From positions 1-64,000 of IMG/VR virus record IMGVR_UViG_3300042445_001170: a DNA stretch of 64,000 bases. One strand, 5' to 3'. The first letter of the stretch is position 1; each line of letters opens with the position of its first letter. A program made the translations under genes and the position numbers. The notes beneath the pieces are model-generated. The model was not told the DNA's origin, did no database searches, and saw only the letters and a list, made by a program, of their open reading frames with translations. This document shows, in pieces, positions 46,297 through 53,937 of this stretch. The DNA comes from a virus.

Positions 46297-46597
46297 GCTT
46301 TTCCTTTATTCTTTTCCATACTTCTTTTGTCTTATGTGCATTTCTAACTTTGTCATGAGACCCAGAATTTAAATAAACTCCACCCCATACTCCATAATCA
46401 CTATTTGATACCCCGCTGTCATAGCATAACTTAATGACTGGGCACGATAGGCATGCCTCGTCTATGCTTTTTGCTATATTGACATCTGCTTCATACTTAT
46501 CAAAAAAAAGATTAGTGTCCATTCCCAAGCAAAGGGCTAGCTTGTACCAATCTAAATTATCTTCATCTACATTTAAACTATTTAAAATATTTGACAT
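46286..46597 (-). CDS. WhiB-family transcription regulator
   Basis: 103 residues from MSNILNSLNVDED; an earlier start would overlap the previous gene by 86 nt. C23, C49, C52 and C58 (C...CLSCPVIKLC) bind a 4Fe-4S cluster, and YGVWGG at 68-73 is the WhiB turn. Phage WhiB proteins typically act with the host sigma factor. Actinobacteria-specific. Confidence 0.92.
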   Translation of the reverse strand: MSNILNSLNVDEDNLDWYKLALCLGMDTNLFFDKYEADVNIAKSIDEACLSCPVIKLCYDSGVSNSDYGVWGGVYLNSGSHDKVRNAHKTKEVWKRIKEKHVY

Positions 46598-46811
46598 ATC
46601 GTTTTGGCAGTTCCCAGATTCCTTCACGGCTGACAGAAATCTTTTCTGCCTTACCCCAAGCATCTTTCCTATACATGCCTTTTACATCAGTATAGCCGCC
46701 ACTATCTTTTTTCCAAATTACAAGATCATAGTTATTCCAAAACGATTCTTGTAACTTTGTTTGAGATCTTTTAATAAAAACCTCAACACCTTTCTCCGTT
46801 AGATGTAACAA
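46578..46811 (-). CDS. hypothetical protein (TTG start)
   Basis: 77 residues from a TTG at 46811 preceded by AAAGG; longer frames run through tRNA-Leu and tRNA-Asn and are rejected. Basic, W/Y-rich. Overlaps whiB by 20 nt. Confidence 0.5.
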   Translation of the reverse strand: MLHLTEKGVEVFIKRSQTKLQESFWNNYDLVIWKKDSGGYTDVKGMYRKDAWGKAEKISVSREGIWELPKRYVKYFK

Positions 46812-46831
46812 ATTACTTTTACCTTTTCTAG

Positions 46832-46913
46832 TACCCGAAGTCGGACTTGAACCGACATGCGATGAAGCAACAAATTTTAAGTCTGTCGTGTATACCGATT
46901 CCACCATTCGGGC
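46832..46913 (-). tRNA. tRNA-Leu(TAA)
   Basis: 82 nt, class II: acceptor GCCCGAA/TTCGGGT, anticodon stem ACAGA/TTTGT with loop CTTAAAA, long extra arm, T-arm TTCAAGT. Confidence 0.9.
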
Positions 46914-46918
46914 GTACG

Positions 46919-46991
46919 CTGGTCCACCAGGTCTCGATCCTGGGACATCCAAATTAACAGTTTGGCGCTCTACCAACTGAGCTATGGACCA
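46919..46991 (-). tRNA. tRNA-Asn(GTT)
   Basis: 73 nt: acceptor TGGTCCA/TGGACCA, anticodon stem CCAAA/TTTGG with loop CTGTTAA. Confidence 0.92.
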
Positions 46992-47051
46992 CTACGCACA
47001 AAACCGCTGTACTATGTAAGTATACACGGGAAACAGCGGGTTTGTCAACGA

Positions 47052-47195
47052 CTATTTAGTTGTTATTTTAACGATATTAACTTTTTTAATTTCGTCATCT
47101 ATATTAAAAATATCATGAATATATTCTGATGCATCTTCGGTATTAAAGGCTTCTACTTCAACCTCAACATCTAATTTAATGCGATATTTATTCAT
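47052..47195 (-). CDS. small acidic protein
   Basis: 47 residues (MNKYRIKLDVEVEVEAFNTED...), beta-alpha-beta. Unknown. Confidence 0.55.
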   Translation of the reverse strand: MNKYRIKLDVEVEVEAFNTEDASEYIHDIFNIDDEIKKVNIVKITTK

Positions 47196-47210
47196 AGTAT
47201 AATTATATCA

Positions 47211-47501
47211 TTACTTAGTAGCTTTTTTATCTACTGCTGAAAATGCTGCATTAATTTCTGCTACAGTTAATTTGCCATCATCTAGGAAACCTCGTGCAAG
47301 CCTTTCAACTACGGTGGCAACGCCAAGAGTCCCAGCTAATATTACTGCTTTAGCTGTGCTAATTCCTACTACTGCACCTGCTCCAATTACTGATAATCCA
47401 GATGCTGCAAATACTGCAATTATTCGCATAATAATATTATTAATGCTTGCAATTGCTCCTGATCCTACCTGTGTTGGCTCTTCAATATATGCCTTTGCCA
47501 T
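47211..47501 (-). CDS. holin-like membrane protein
   Basis: 96 residues, Ala/Gly-rich with two membrane helices (~25-45, 48-68) and a degenerate calcium-loop-like LDDGKLTVAEIN end. Same design as the 79-residue protein at 8438-8677, but with the order reversed. A lysis role is suggested by position near other lysis-type genes. Confidence 0.6.
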   Translation of the reverse strand: MAKAYIEEPTQVGSGAIASINNIIMRIIAVFAASGLSVIGAGAVVGISTAKAVILAGTLGVATVVERLARGFLDDGKLTVAEINAAFSAVDKKATK

Positions 47502-47503
47502 TT

Positions 47504-47683
47504 TTAATCCTCTCTATTTCTGATCGGACTTGTAATTATCCAAAGAGCAGTAGTTGCCATGATTCCATAACCAACTACAGTCTTTGCACTTCCGTCCAGA
47601 ACTACCCAAGCAATAAACATACCGAGAAGCGTCCATGCTTGGTCTACCATATCTTTTAGGATATTCTTTATTATTCTTACCAT
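47504..47683 (-). CDS. small membrane protein, possible holin
   Basis: 59 residues, basic start, two hydrophobic stretches (TLLGMFIAWVVL, GYGIMATTALWI). Overlaps the end of the PA14 protein gene by 7 nt and is followed by the holin-like gene. Together they may form a holin pair. Confidence 0.6.
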   Translation of the reverse strand: MVRIIKNILKDMVDQAWTLLGMFIAWVVLDGSAKTVVGYGIMATTALWIITSPIRNRED

Positions 47684-50133
47684 CTTCTTCCTCCTCGTGA
47701 ACCTGGTGAATTGGCTCCTGAGCCTCCACCAGAACTTCCTCCGCCTCCTGTGCCACCCCCTGTGGCTCCTCCTGTGGCAACTGCTGCTGCGTTAATTGCA
47801 GCACCTGCTGCAACTACTGTTGCTACAACCATATCGGTTGCCTCTTCTCTTTCTTCATCTGACATATCTGCGCCCACGCTACCTAATGCCTGTAATGCTG
47901 CACCTGGATCTGAAAAAGCTGTCTCTAATAATGCTCCTGGGTCCTGAAGCAACTCAACCTTTGCTGCCGTTTCCGCTGTAATCACAACGGCATTTCCATT
48001 TTCATCCTGTCTAGTTTCTACTGGTGTAGCAGGTGGTAAATCTTTATATTCAATTCCAGATGATTGGATTTGTTGTGCAGTAACAGCCTGTCCTGACTCT
48101 AATGCCTTTTCAATTAATACTGCCGCAACTTCTGTCTTTTGATCTTTTGTTAATTCTTTTCCCGATTCGGTAGCTTTTTTAGCATCTTCAATTGCTTTAT
48201 CTTTAGCTGCCTGCTCTGCTTCTTTAGCTGCTTTTTCTGCTGCTATCTTGTCCTCAGCTGCCTGCTTTTTATCTGCTTCTGCTTTAGCGTTAGCTTCTTC
48301 TTGTGCTTTCTTTTCTGCTTCTGCCTTTGCTATTGCTTCTTCATTAGCCTTCTTTTCCGCTTCTAGCTTAGCATCAGCCTCTGCTTTTTCTTTTGCAGCC
48401 TGCTCTGCAGCTAATTTTTCTGCTTCTGCTTTCTCAGCATCAGCTTTTGCTTGAGCATCTTTTTCTGCTTGAATTCTTGCTTCTTCTTCTGCTTTAGCTT
48501 TTGCAGCTTCTGCTTCTTTTGCAGCTTGCTCTGCAGCTATACGTGCATCTTCTGCAGCTTTAGCTTCTGCTGCTGCCTTTTCTTGTGCAGCTTTTTGTGC
48601 AGCAATTGCTGCTTCTGCTGCAATTCTATTTGCTTCAGCTTGTGCTGCTAACTCTGCTGCTCTTGCTGCTCTTGCTTCTGCTGCTGCAGCTTCTTGAGCT
48701 GCTTGGGCTGCTGCTTCTTCTGCAGCTCTTTGTGCAGCTAACGCTGCTGCTGCAGCTGCTGCTTGCGCTGCTGCTTGTTGCTCTGCATAATAATTTGTAG
48801 TAACCTGAGCAGCATTTGTCATTGCAGTTACTGCTTCATCAACCTTTGTTGCTGCTGTATTTGCAAGAGTATTTGCCGCTTGAACTGTTGCTGTTGCAGT
48901 TTCTGTTAGCTGAGTTAATGTAACCACCTCAACTGCTTTAACTTCAGTCTTATCAACAACTACTGCCTCTGCTGCAGTTTTTTGAGTAGTTAACGTATTA
49001 AGAACTGTAGTGTCATTATTAAGAGTTGTTTGTGCTGTAGCAACCGCTGCAACCAACACTGGATCTTTTGTTATTATTGTAGTTGCAAATGCTCCCTGTG
49101 TTGGGGTTGTGAAATATCCAGTTCCATCTGCTCTTGTTATTCCATAACCAAGTATGACCTGTGATCCTCCACCGTTTTCGTAATACCAGATTACAAAGTC
49201 CTGCTGCTTATCTGTAGTTGTATTGTAAGTTGGAGAATACTGACTCCAGCCACCACCCTTATCAATCCACTCATTTATTGCAAGCTGTCCATCTATATAC
49301 ATCTTTGCGCCATCGTCTGAATGTATGGCATACTTTACTGCCACGGCTTCTTCTGGAACAGTAATAGTTCCTTCAAATTTAACAATTACATTATCTACCC
49401 GTCCAGAGTTAAGAACTTGTCCACTGCCAAAAGTATGAGCAACATATGGAACTGTAGTAGTTGAAAGCGGTGTAGCATTTTCTGCTGGGATAGCTGGAGA
49501 TGCACCTCCAGGTGAGGCATAAGTTGTTGCATTAACCCCATTGGTTGTTGTCTCTACAGCTGAATTATCTGCAGCAGTTTGAGCTGCAGTTAAATTAACC
49601 ACGTCTGTGGCAACCACAGCAGTTTGCGATTCAACCTGTTGAGTAACTGTATTTAAATTAGTTTGAGCAGTATTAAGATTTGTTGTCGCCTGTGCAACTA
49701 CTGCAGTTTGTGATTCAACTGCTACCTGAGCTGTTGCTGCAACTGTTACAGCTGTTGTGGCAGACTCTATTGCTGTTGTGGCTTCTTGAACCTTGACTGT
49801 AGCATCTGCAACTGCTGTTGCAATAGGTTCTTGTGTTGTAGCAATTGTTGCTGCCTGTTGAGGTGTTGTGTCAGGAACATTTGCTTGAACTGTTGCTATG
49901 ATCGCATTGCCTTGAGTCTGAGCTGCTGCCTGCAATGTATCTGCTGCTGCTTCAACCTTATCTGCAACTATCTCAACTGTAATAGGAGTGGTTGCTGTGG
50001 CGGTATCTGAAGAAGGATTTGCTGGAGTTACTTGAACTGTTGGCTCATCAGCATTTGCTATACTGGGCCCAAAAAGGAAAAGCCAGCCGATAATAAAAAG
50101 GCTGGTTAAAAAATACTGTAACTTTCTAGTCAA
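47677..50133 (-). CDS. large secreted PA14/coiled-coil protein
   Basis: 818 residues. Signal peptide 1-28. Residues ~30-200 are Ala/Thr-rich helices. About 205-330 is a PA14-like domain (HSDDGAKMYIDGQLAIN, YENGGG), which usually binds carbohydrates. About 440-700 is a long Ala/Glu/Lys coiled coil of TolA type, and the C-terminus is Gly-rich and basic. Could be a virion spike or a secreted adhesin; the signal peptide favours host-surface export. Confidence 0.75.
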   Translation of the reverse strand: MTRKLQYFLTSLFIIGWLFLFGPSIANADEPTVQVTPANPSSDTATATTPITVEIVADKVEAAADTLQAAAQTQGNAIIATVQANVPDTTPQQAATIATTQEPIATAVADATVKVQEATTAIESATTAVTVAATAQVAVESQTAVVAQATTNLNTAQTNLNTVTQQVESQTAVVATDVVNLTAAQTAADNSAVETTTNGVNATTYASPGGASPAIPAENATPLSTTTVPYVAHTFGSGQVLNSGRVDNVIVKFEGTITVPEEAVAVKYAIHSDDGAKMYIDGQLAINEWIDKGGGWSQYSPTYNTTTDKQQDFVIWYYENGGGSQVILGYGITRADGTGYFTTPTQGAFATTIITKDPVLVAAVATAQTTLNNDTTVLNTLTTQKTAAEAVVVDKTEVKAVEVVTLTQLTETATATVQAANTLANTAATKVDEAVTAMTNAAQVTTNYYAEQQAAAQAAAAAAALAAQRAAEEAAAQAAQEAAAAEARAARAAELAAQAEANRIAAEAAIAAQKAAQEKAAAEAKAAEDARIAAEQAAKEAEAAKAKAEEEARIQAEKDAQAKADAEKAEAEKLAAEQAAKEKAEADAKLEAEKKANEEAIAKAEAEKKAQEEANAKAEADKKQAAEDKIAAEKAAKEAEQAAKDKAIEDAKKATESGKELTKDQKTEVAAVLIEKALESGQAVTAQQIQSSGIEYKDLPPATPVETRQDENGNAVVITAETAAKVELLQDPGALLETAFSDPGAALQALGSVGADMSDEEREEATDMVVATVVAAGAAINAAAVATGGATGGGTGGGGSSGGGSGANSPGSRGGRRW

Positions 50134-50199
50134 TTAGGATCTCCTAAGTAATGCAATATTTTTGCTTACTTAGTAATTATAGCAGAATGTTAGTTTAAA

Positions 50200-50388
50200 C
50201 TACTTAGGATTATCTGTTTTATAAAATCCATTACCTTTAAACTGTATGCCAAATGGTGTAAAGTGTCTAGTCATTTCAGACTCGCATTCTACACATGTAT
50301 ATCCTGGATCGTCATCAACAATAGACCTATGCACTGACATTGTTGCATGTGCATCGTCGTATGAGCATTTGTATTCGTATACTGGCAT
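50200..50388 (-). CDS. FmdB-type zinc-ribbon protein
   Basis: 62 residues: MPVYEYKC at the start and CVECESEM...HFTPFGI match the FmdB/CxxC regulatory ribbon (PF09723). Confidence 0.75.
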   Translation of the reverse strand: MPVYEYKCSYDDAHATMSVHRSIVDDDPGYTCVECESEMTRHFTPFGIQFKGNGFYKTDNPK

Positions 50389-50442
50389 AAGATAATCCCT
50401 TAATTTTAGTAGGCAGTTTTTGGACGTACCCAGGTCTCAATG

Positions 50443-50859
50443 TTATTTGATCTTTAGTATTTTGGGTTGTTTTTCTTTAGGTAGATTTCTGATTACACGG
50501 ATATGTAGCATACCGTCTTTTAGCTCTACACTTGAAACTTCCATGTATTCACTGAGTTCAAAGATCCTTGTAAACTTACGTGCAGCAATTCCTTTATGGA
50601 CAACTTCTCCATCTGTTACTGACGTAATTTCTCCTGTTATCCATAGACTTCCGTCCTCAATTGATACAGTTAGATCTTCTCTTGTGAATCCAGCAACTGC
50701 CAGCGATAGCTGGTAGTTGTCATCGTCTAGTTTTAATAAATCATACGGCGGAAAAGCTGTATTGTTTACCTTGCTTAGACTGTTAAAACGTTCCAACTCT
50801 CGGTTGAAACCAATAAAAAATGGATCCTTGAAAAGATCCATGGCGAATTGTGTTACCAT
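50443..50859 (-). CDS. small heat-shock protein Hsp20/IbpA-like
   Basis: 138 residues. FPPYDLLKLDDDNYQLSLAV then AGFTREDL and the C-terminal alpha-crystallin segment. Holdase chaperone, as in other large phages. Confidence 0.85.
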   Translation of the reverse strand: MVTQFAMDLFKDPFFIGFNRELERFNSLSKVNNTAFPPYDLLKLDDDNYQLSLAVAGFTREDLTVSIEDGSLWITGEITSVTDGEVVHKGIAARKFTRIFELSEYMEVSSVELKDGMLHIRVIRNLPKEKQPKILKIK

Positions 50860-50945
50860 TTTTGCTCCTTTTAAGCGAGTTAAATTAGTACCCCCTATAG
50901 GCAGGTACTGATCTATTATATCATTTAGACAACCAAGATTGCAAG

Positions 50946-51353
50946 TTATTTTTTAGACTTTGCTCTTGCTTTGGCAAGTGCTTCAAAGTCCTTTACTTTA
51001 GTGTCTCCCAAGTATCCCCAAGCATATCCATCTGCAATCATTTGTTCGTTTACTGATACTGTCTGGTCGTCAATAAATAGCCAACCTAAGATTCTTCCAT
51101 ACTTCTCGGAAGAGTCCATCTTTTCAGTTTTTATTTTTACAGACTTGGAATCCTTTAATTTATACTTTAAGTATTCCTTTGCTTCAAGCCCTAGCTTTTT
51201 TTCTGCCAGATCTTTTGTTCTTGATTCTGGCGTATCGATTCCAGCAAGTCTTACTCTAGATGCAAATAGTATGTCAAAGCCTAGATCGATGAGGACATCA
51301 ATTGTATCCCCATCGACTACACCTTCTACTTTTCTAACATAATATTCGTACAT
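50946..51353 (-). CDS. thermonuclease (staphylococcal-nuclease-like)
   Basis: 135 residues: VVDGDTIDV, RLAGIDTPES and KYGRILGWLF with the active Arg and Asp/Glu positions of SNase. Possible host DNA degradation or DNA repair. Overlaps the endolysin stop by 1 nt. Confidence 0.85.
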   Translation of the reverse strand: MYEYYVRKVEGVVDGDTIDVLIDLGFDILFASRVRLAGIDTPESRTKDLAEKKLGLEAKEYLKYKLKDSKSVKIKTEKMDSSEKYGRILGWLFIDDQTVSVNEQMIADGYAWGYLGDTKVKDFEALAKARAKSKK

Positions 51354-51964
51354 TACTTAATCTTCTTAGGTGCTACTTTTTTTGCAGCTGGCTTAACTGT
51401 TGCTGCTTTCTTTACTGGTGCGGGTGCCAACTTATTTAAAAGAGGTGCATTTTCTTCTCCAGCATATACTGGTCTACCCCAACCAACAACTGCATTAAGT
51501 AGTTTCTTCTTGTTGTCCTTCACATACGCACGAGTTTTTTCAACACACATTCCGCCATTGCGCTGATCTCCTTTTGCTGTTCCAGAAGTATTTCCTTCAA
51601 TAACCTGAATTGTTCCGTCTCCATTATTTTTAATGCATAGACCAACATGCGAAATTCGATTTACGCCATCATCTGGAAAATCAAAATAGATCCAGTCACC
51701 CGCCTGTGGGTCATCATTACGTGCATCTGACCAACGTCCTTCTTTCTTAAACTGATCAGAAGCTGCTACTGTTGATGCTGACTTTGGAAACTTTGCTACA
51801 CCAGCTGTGAAAGCGCACCAAGAAACGAACGATTGACACCATGGCTGGAAGTTAACCTTCATCCATGCACCATACTTTGTTTCATTGTCTTTTGGACCTT
51901 CAATTGTTCCAATTTCTTTTTTTGCAACTTCGATGATTGCCTCTAAACTTCCTTTTGCTGCCAT
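51353..51964 (-). CDS. CHAP-domain endolysin
   Basis: 203 residues. Cys in PWCQSFVSW (~43), His in ISHVGLC (~105), Asn/Glu in IEGNTSG (~125) form the CHAP amidase/endopeptidase site; C-terminal 30 residues are a basic Ala/Pro/Lys wall-binding-type tail. No signal peptide, so holin-dependent. Confidence 0.85.
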   Translation of the reverse strand: MAAKGSLEAIIEVAKKEIGTIEGPKDNETKYGAWMKVNFQPWCQSFVSWCAFTAGVAKFPKSASTVAASDQFKKEGRWSDARNDDPQAGDWIYFDFPDDGVNRISHVGLCIKNNGDGTIQVIEGNTSGTAKGDQRNGGMCVEKTRAYVKDNKKKLLNAVVGWGRPVYAGEENAPLLNKLAPAPVKKAATVKPAAKKVAPKKIK

Positions 51965-51977
51965 TTTATTTCTCCTA

Positions 51978-52661
51978 TTATCTACTTAGATTATTTACAT
52001 GTAAAATTGATAGTGTTTCTATATTTACATGCTCTGGTACCATTAAAGCCCATCTAATTGCATCTGCTACATCTTCTGGGTTTAAACAATTATTCCTATC
52101 ACGATCACCACGGCTATTTACATTGCCTGGTGCTATCTCTGTTACTCTAATATTCTTGTCAAACAATTCAAATCTCAATATCTCTGCAAGCGCTACTTCT
52201 GCATGCTTTGCAACTGTGTAGCTGCTTCCTCCACGATAAACAAAGTGGCCTGCCATTGATGTAATTAATACAACATTGCCTCCACCATTTTTTATCATTG
52301 ATGGCGCTACAGTTTTTGTCATATTCATTGCGCCAACAACATTTAAATCATAAGCTTTTTTCCAGTTGTCAACATCATCATTTAATATGTTGTTAGGCAA
52401 ATTAAATCCACCACCTGCGTTATTAACCAATGCATCTATTTTTTTGTCGTAGATATATTTACTAAACTTTGCTACTTCTATATTATTAGTAATGTCCATT
52501 TGATAGACCTCTATATTGTCTGACTCTATGGACTTAAGCTCATCTATACTTCTTGCAATTGCTATAACATGAAAATTATTTTCTGCAAGCAGCCTTGCTG
52601 TTGCCTTGCCTATGCCAAAGGAGGCTCCAGTCACTACTACGGTCTTCTTTAAATTTTCCAT
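51978..52661 (-). CDS. short-chain dehydrogenase/reductase
   Basis: 227 residues. TGASFGIG at 12-19, NNAGG near 80, Ser in ITSMAG and YTVAK as catalytic set. Classical SDR of the YdfG/fabG type. Substrate unknown; could supply a nucleotide sugar or oxidise a small molecule. Confidence 0.88.
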   Translation of the reverse strand: MENLKKTVVVTGASFGIGKATARLLAENNFHVIAIARSIDELKSIESDNIEVYQMDITNNIEVAKFSKYIYDKKIDALVNNAGGGFNLPNNILNDDVDNWKKAYDLNVVGAMNMTKTVAPSMIKNGGGNVVLITSMAGHFVYRGGSSYTVAKHAEVALAEILRFELFDKNIRVTEIAPGNVNSRGDRDRNNCLNPEDVADAIRWALMVPEHVNIETLSILHVNNLSR

Positions 52662-52690
52662 AAATCCCAGTATACCATTTCTATTAATTA

Positions 52691-53437
52691 TTATATAGTC
52701 TTTGCTATATGCTTGACTATCTTTTCATAGTACTTTTGAGTCATATGGTCATTTAATAAAATCTTTAAAGGTTTTTTAGGCTGCATGTATGGCTCAATCA
52801 TGTCTGTACCTAGTATTTCGTCTACCCTTATAGGGGCCTCCAGCCCTCTTTCTAAGCATTGTTTTCTAAGCTCCTCTACAAACACTAGGTGCTGTTCATA
52901 TCTCCGCTCAAACTCAATGTCTGGGTCACTTGAATTTATTCTCCACCCATTAGTTATGATGCATATAAACTGTGGCAGTGGTTCCATAAATACTATACGG
53001 CATTTATCAAACTTATTTAAAACATTATCCATGTATTGAGATACTACATCTGCAGCAGATTTATAATTATTTAGATGTGTTTGTGGTAGCCAATTTCTAA
53101 TGTCTATGTATCCAAGCCAAGGTATAACAACATTTCCATCCTGATTCCAATTATCAAGAATATATTTCTGTGTTCCGCTTGCAAAGTTTTCAAAATCATA
53201 ATTAAGGGCAGATCGTCCTGGATGTGAGGACATCCATATTTTTATATCTGAGTCTTCATACATTCTTAATGAGTCTCTAAGCCAAACTTCGTTACCGTTT
53301 TCTATGTATCTGGTTACGTAATTCTGATCGGAGTCTTTAAACTCCAACGCAACGTTCTCTCTAAGAAAAACATCTGGCACACAGTTGCCAAGCTTTGCTG
53401 TGTGTGAGTCTCCAACTATTAATATATTTCTCATCAT
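52691..53437 (-). CDS. SGNH/GDSL-hydrolase-like protein
   Basis: 248 residues. IVGDSHT at 7-13 is block I with Ser; WLGYIDIR near 112 and FMEPLPQF near 150 are shared with the paralogue at 15439-16113, which has Cys in place of Ser. May act on acetyl or acyl groups. Confidence 0.7.
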   Translation of the reverse strand: MMRNILIVGDSHTAKLGNCVPDVFLRENVALEFKDSDQNYVTRYIENGNEVWLRDSLRMYEDSDIKIWMSSHPGRSALNYDFENFASGTQKYILDNWNQDGNVVIPWLGYIDIRNWLPQTHLNNYKSAADVVSQYMDNVLNKFDKCRIVFMEPLPQFICIITNGWRINSSDPDIEFERRYEQHLVFVEELRKQCLERGLEAPIRVDEILGTDMIEPYMQPKKPLKILLNDHMTQKYYEKIVKHIAKTI

Positions 53438-53457
53438 ATCTCCATTATACTATTTTG

Positions 53458-53530
53458 TGTCCCCAGATGGTATCGAACCATCGACCCGCAGATTAAAAGT
53501 CTGCTGCTCTACCAGCTGAGCTATAGGAAC
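53458..53530 (-). tRNA. tRNA-Lys(TTT)
   Basis: 73 nt: acceptor GTTCCTA/TGGGGAC, anticodon stem GCAGA/TCTGC with loop CTTTTAA. Confidence 0.92.
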
Positions 53531-53531
53531 G

Positions 53532-53603
53532 TACCCCTGGCTGGGATCGAACCAGCGACCTACAGATTAGAAGTCTGTTGCTCTTCCGCTGAGCTACAAA
53601 GGT
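53532..53603 (-). tRNA. tRNA-Arg(TCT)
   Basis: 72 nt: acceptor ACCTTTG/CAGGGGT, anticodon stem ACAGA/TCTGT with loop CTTCTAA. Confidence 0.92.
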
Positions 53604-53604
53604 G

Positions 53605-53678
53605 TGCAACAGGTAGGACTTGAACCTACGATTACCGAATTATGAGTTCGGGGCTTTAACCAACTAAGCTACTGTTGC
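53605..53678 (-). tRNA. tRNA-Met(CAT), elongator-type
   Basis: 74 nt: acceptor GCAACAG/CTGTTGC, anticodon stem CCGAA/TTCGG with loop CTCATAA. Second CAT tRNA of the window. Confidence 0.9.
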
Positions 53679-53703
53679 CTAGTTGAAAGTATACCTAATA
53701 TAC

Positions 53704-53937
53704 TTAATTTTTGTCAATAGATTGTTCGACTATTTGCTGCACATACTCAGAAAAATGTTTTCTAATTGATCCCATTGGTCTTGACCCAAAAGACTCCCAG
53801 AGTCTTTTATACTCAACAATATTTGAAAATGTTGTTGGGCACACTACAGTTCCATTATACTCCCTAAGTACGGTTGGTAGCGGAACATGCTTGCTGCAGC
53901 ACTTACACTCTTTTGCTTTTTCTTGGTATTCGCTCAT
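53704..53937 (-). CDS. small Cys-containing protein
   Basis: 77 residues with CKCCSKH at the start, a zinc-type site, then a helical basic part. Overlaps the terminase stop by 4 nt. Confidence 0.6.
   Translation of the reverse strand: MSEYQEKAKECKCCSKHVPLPTVLREYNGTVVCPTTFSNIVEYKRLWESFGSRPMGSIRKHFSEYVQQIVEQSIDKN

Noticed and set aside
46812-46976. N-terminal extension of the 77-residue protein through two tRNA genes
   Set aside because: The cloverleaves of tRNA-Leu(TAA) and tRNA-Asn(GTT) are complete; the open frame through them is accidental.
47711-48800. Plus-strand open frames rich in Ser/Ala/Cys/Leu opposite the PA14 protein gene
   Set aside because: They mirror the low-complexity Ala/Glu/Lys codons on the minus strand, have no ribosome sites and low-complexity products.
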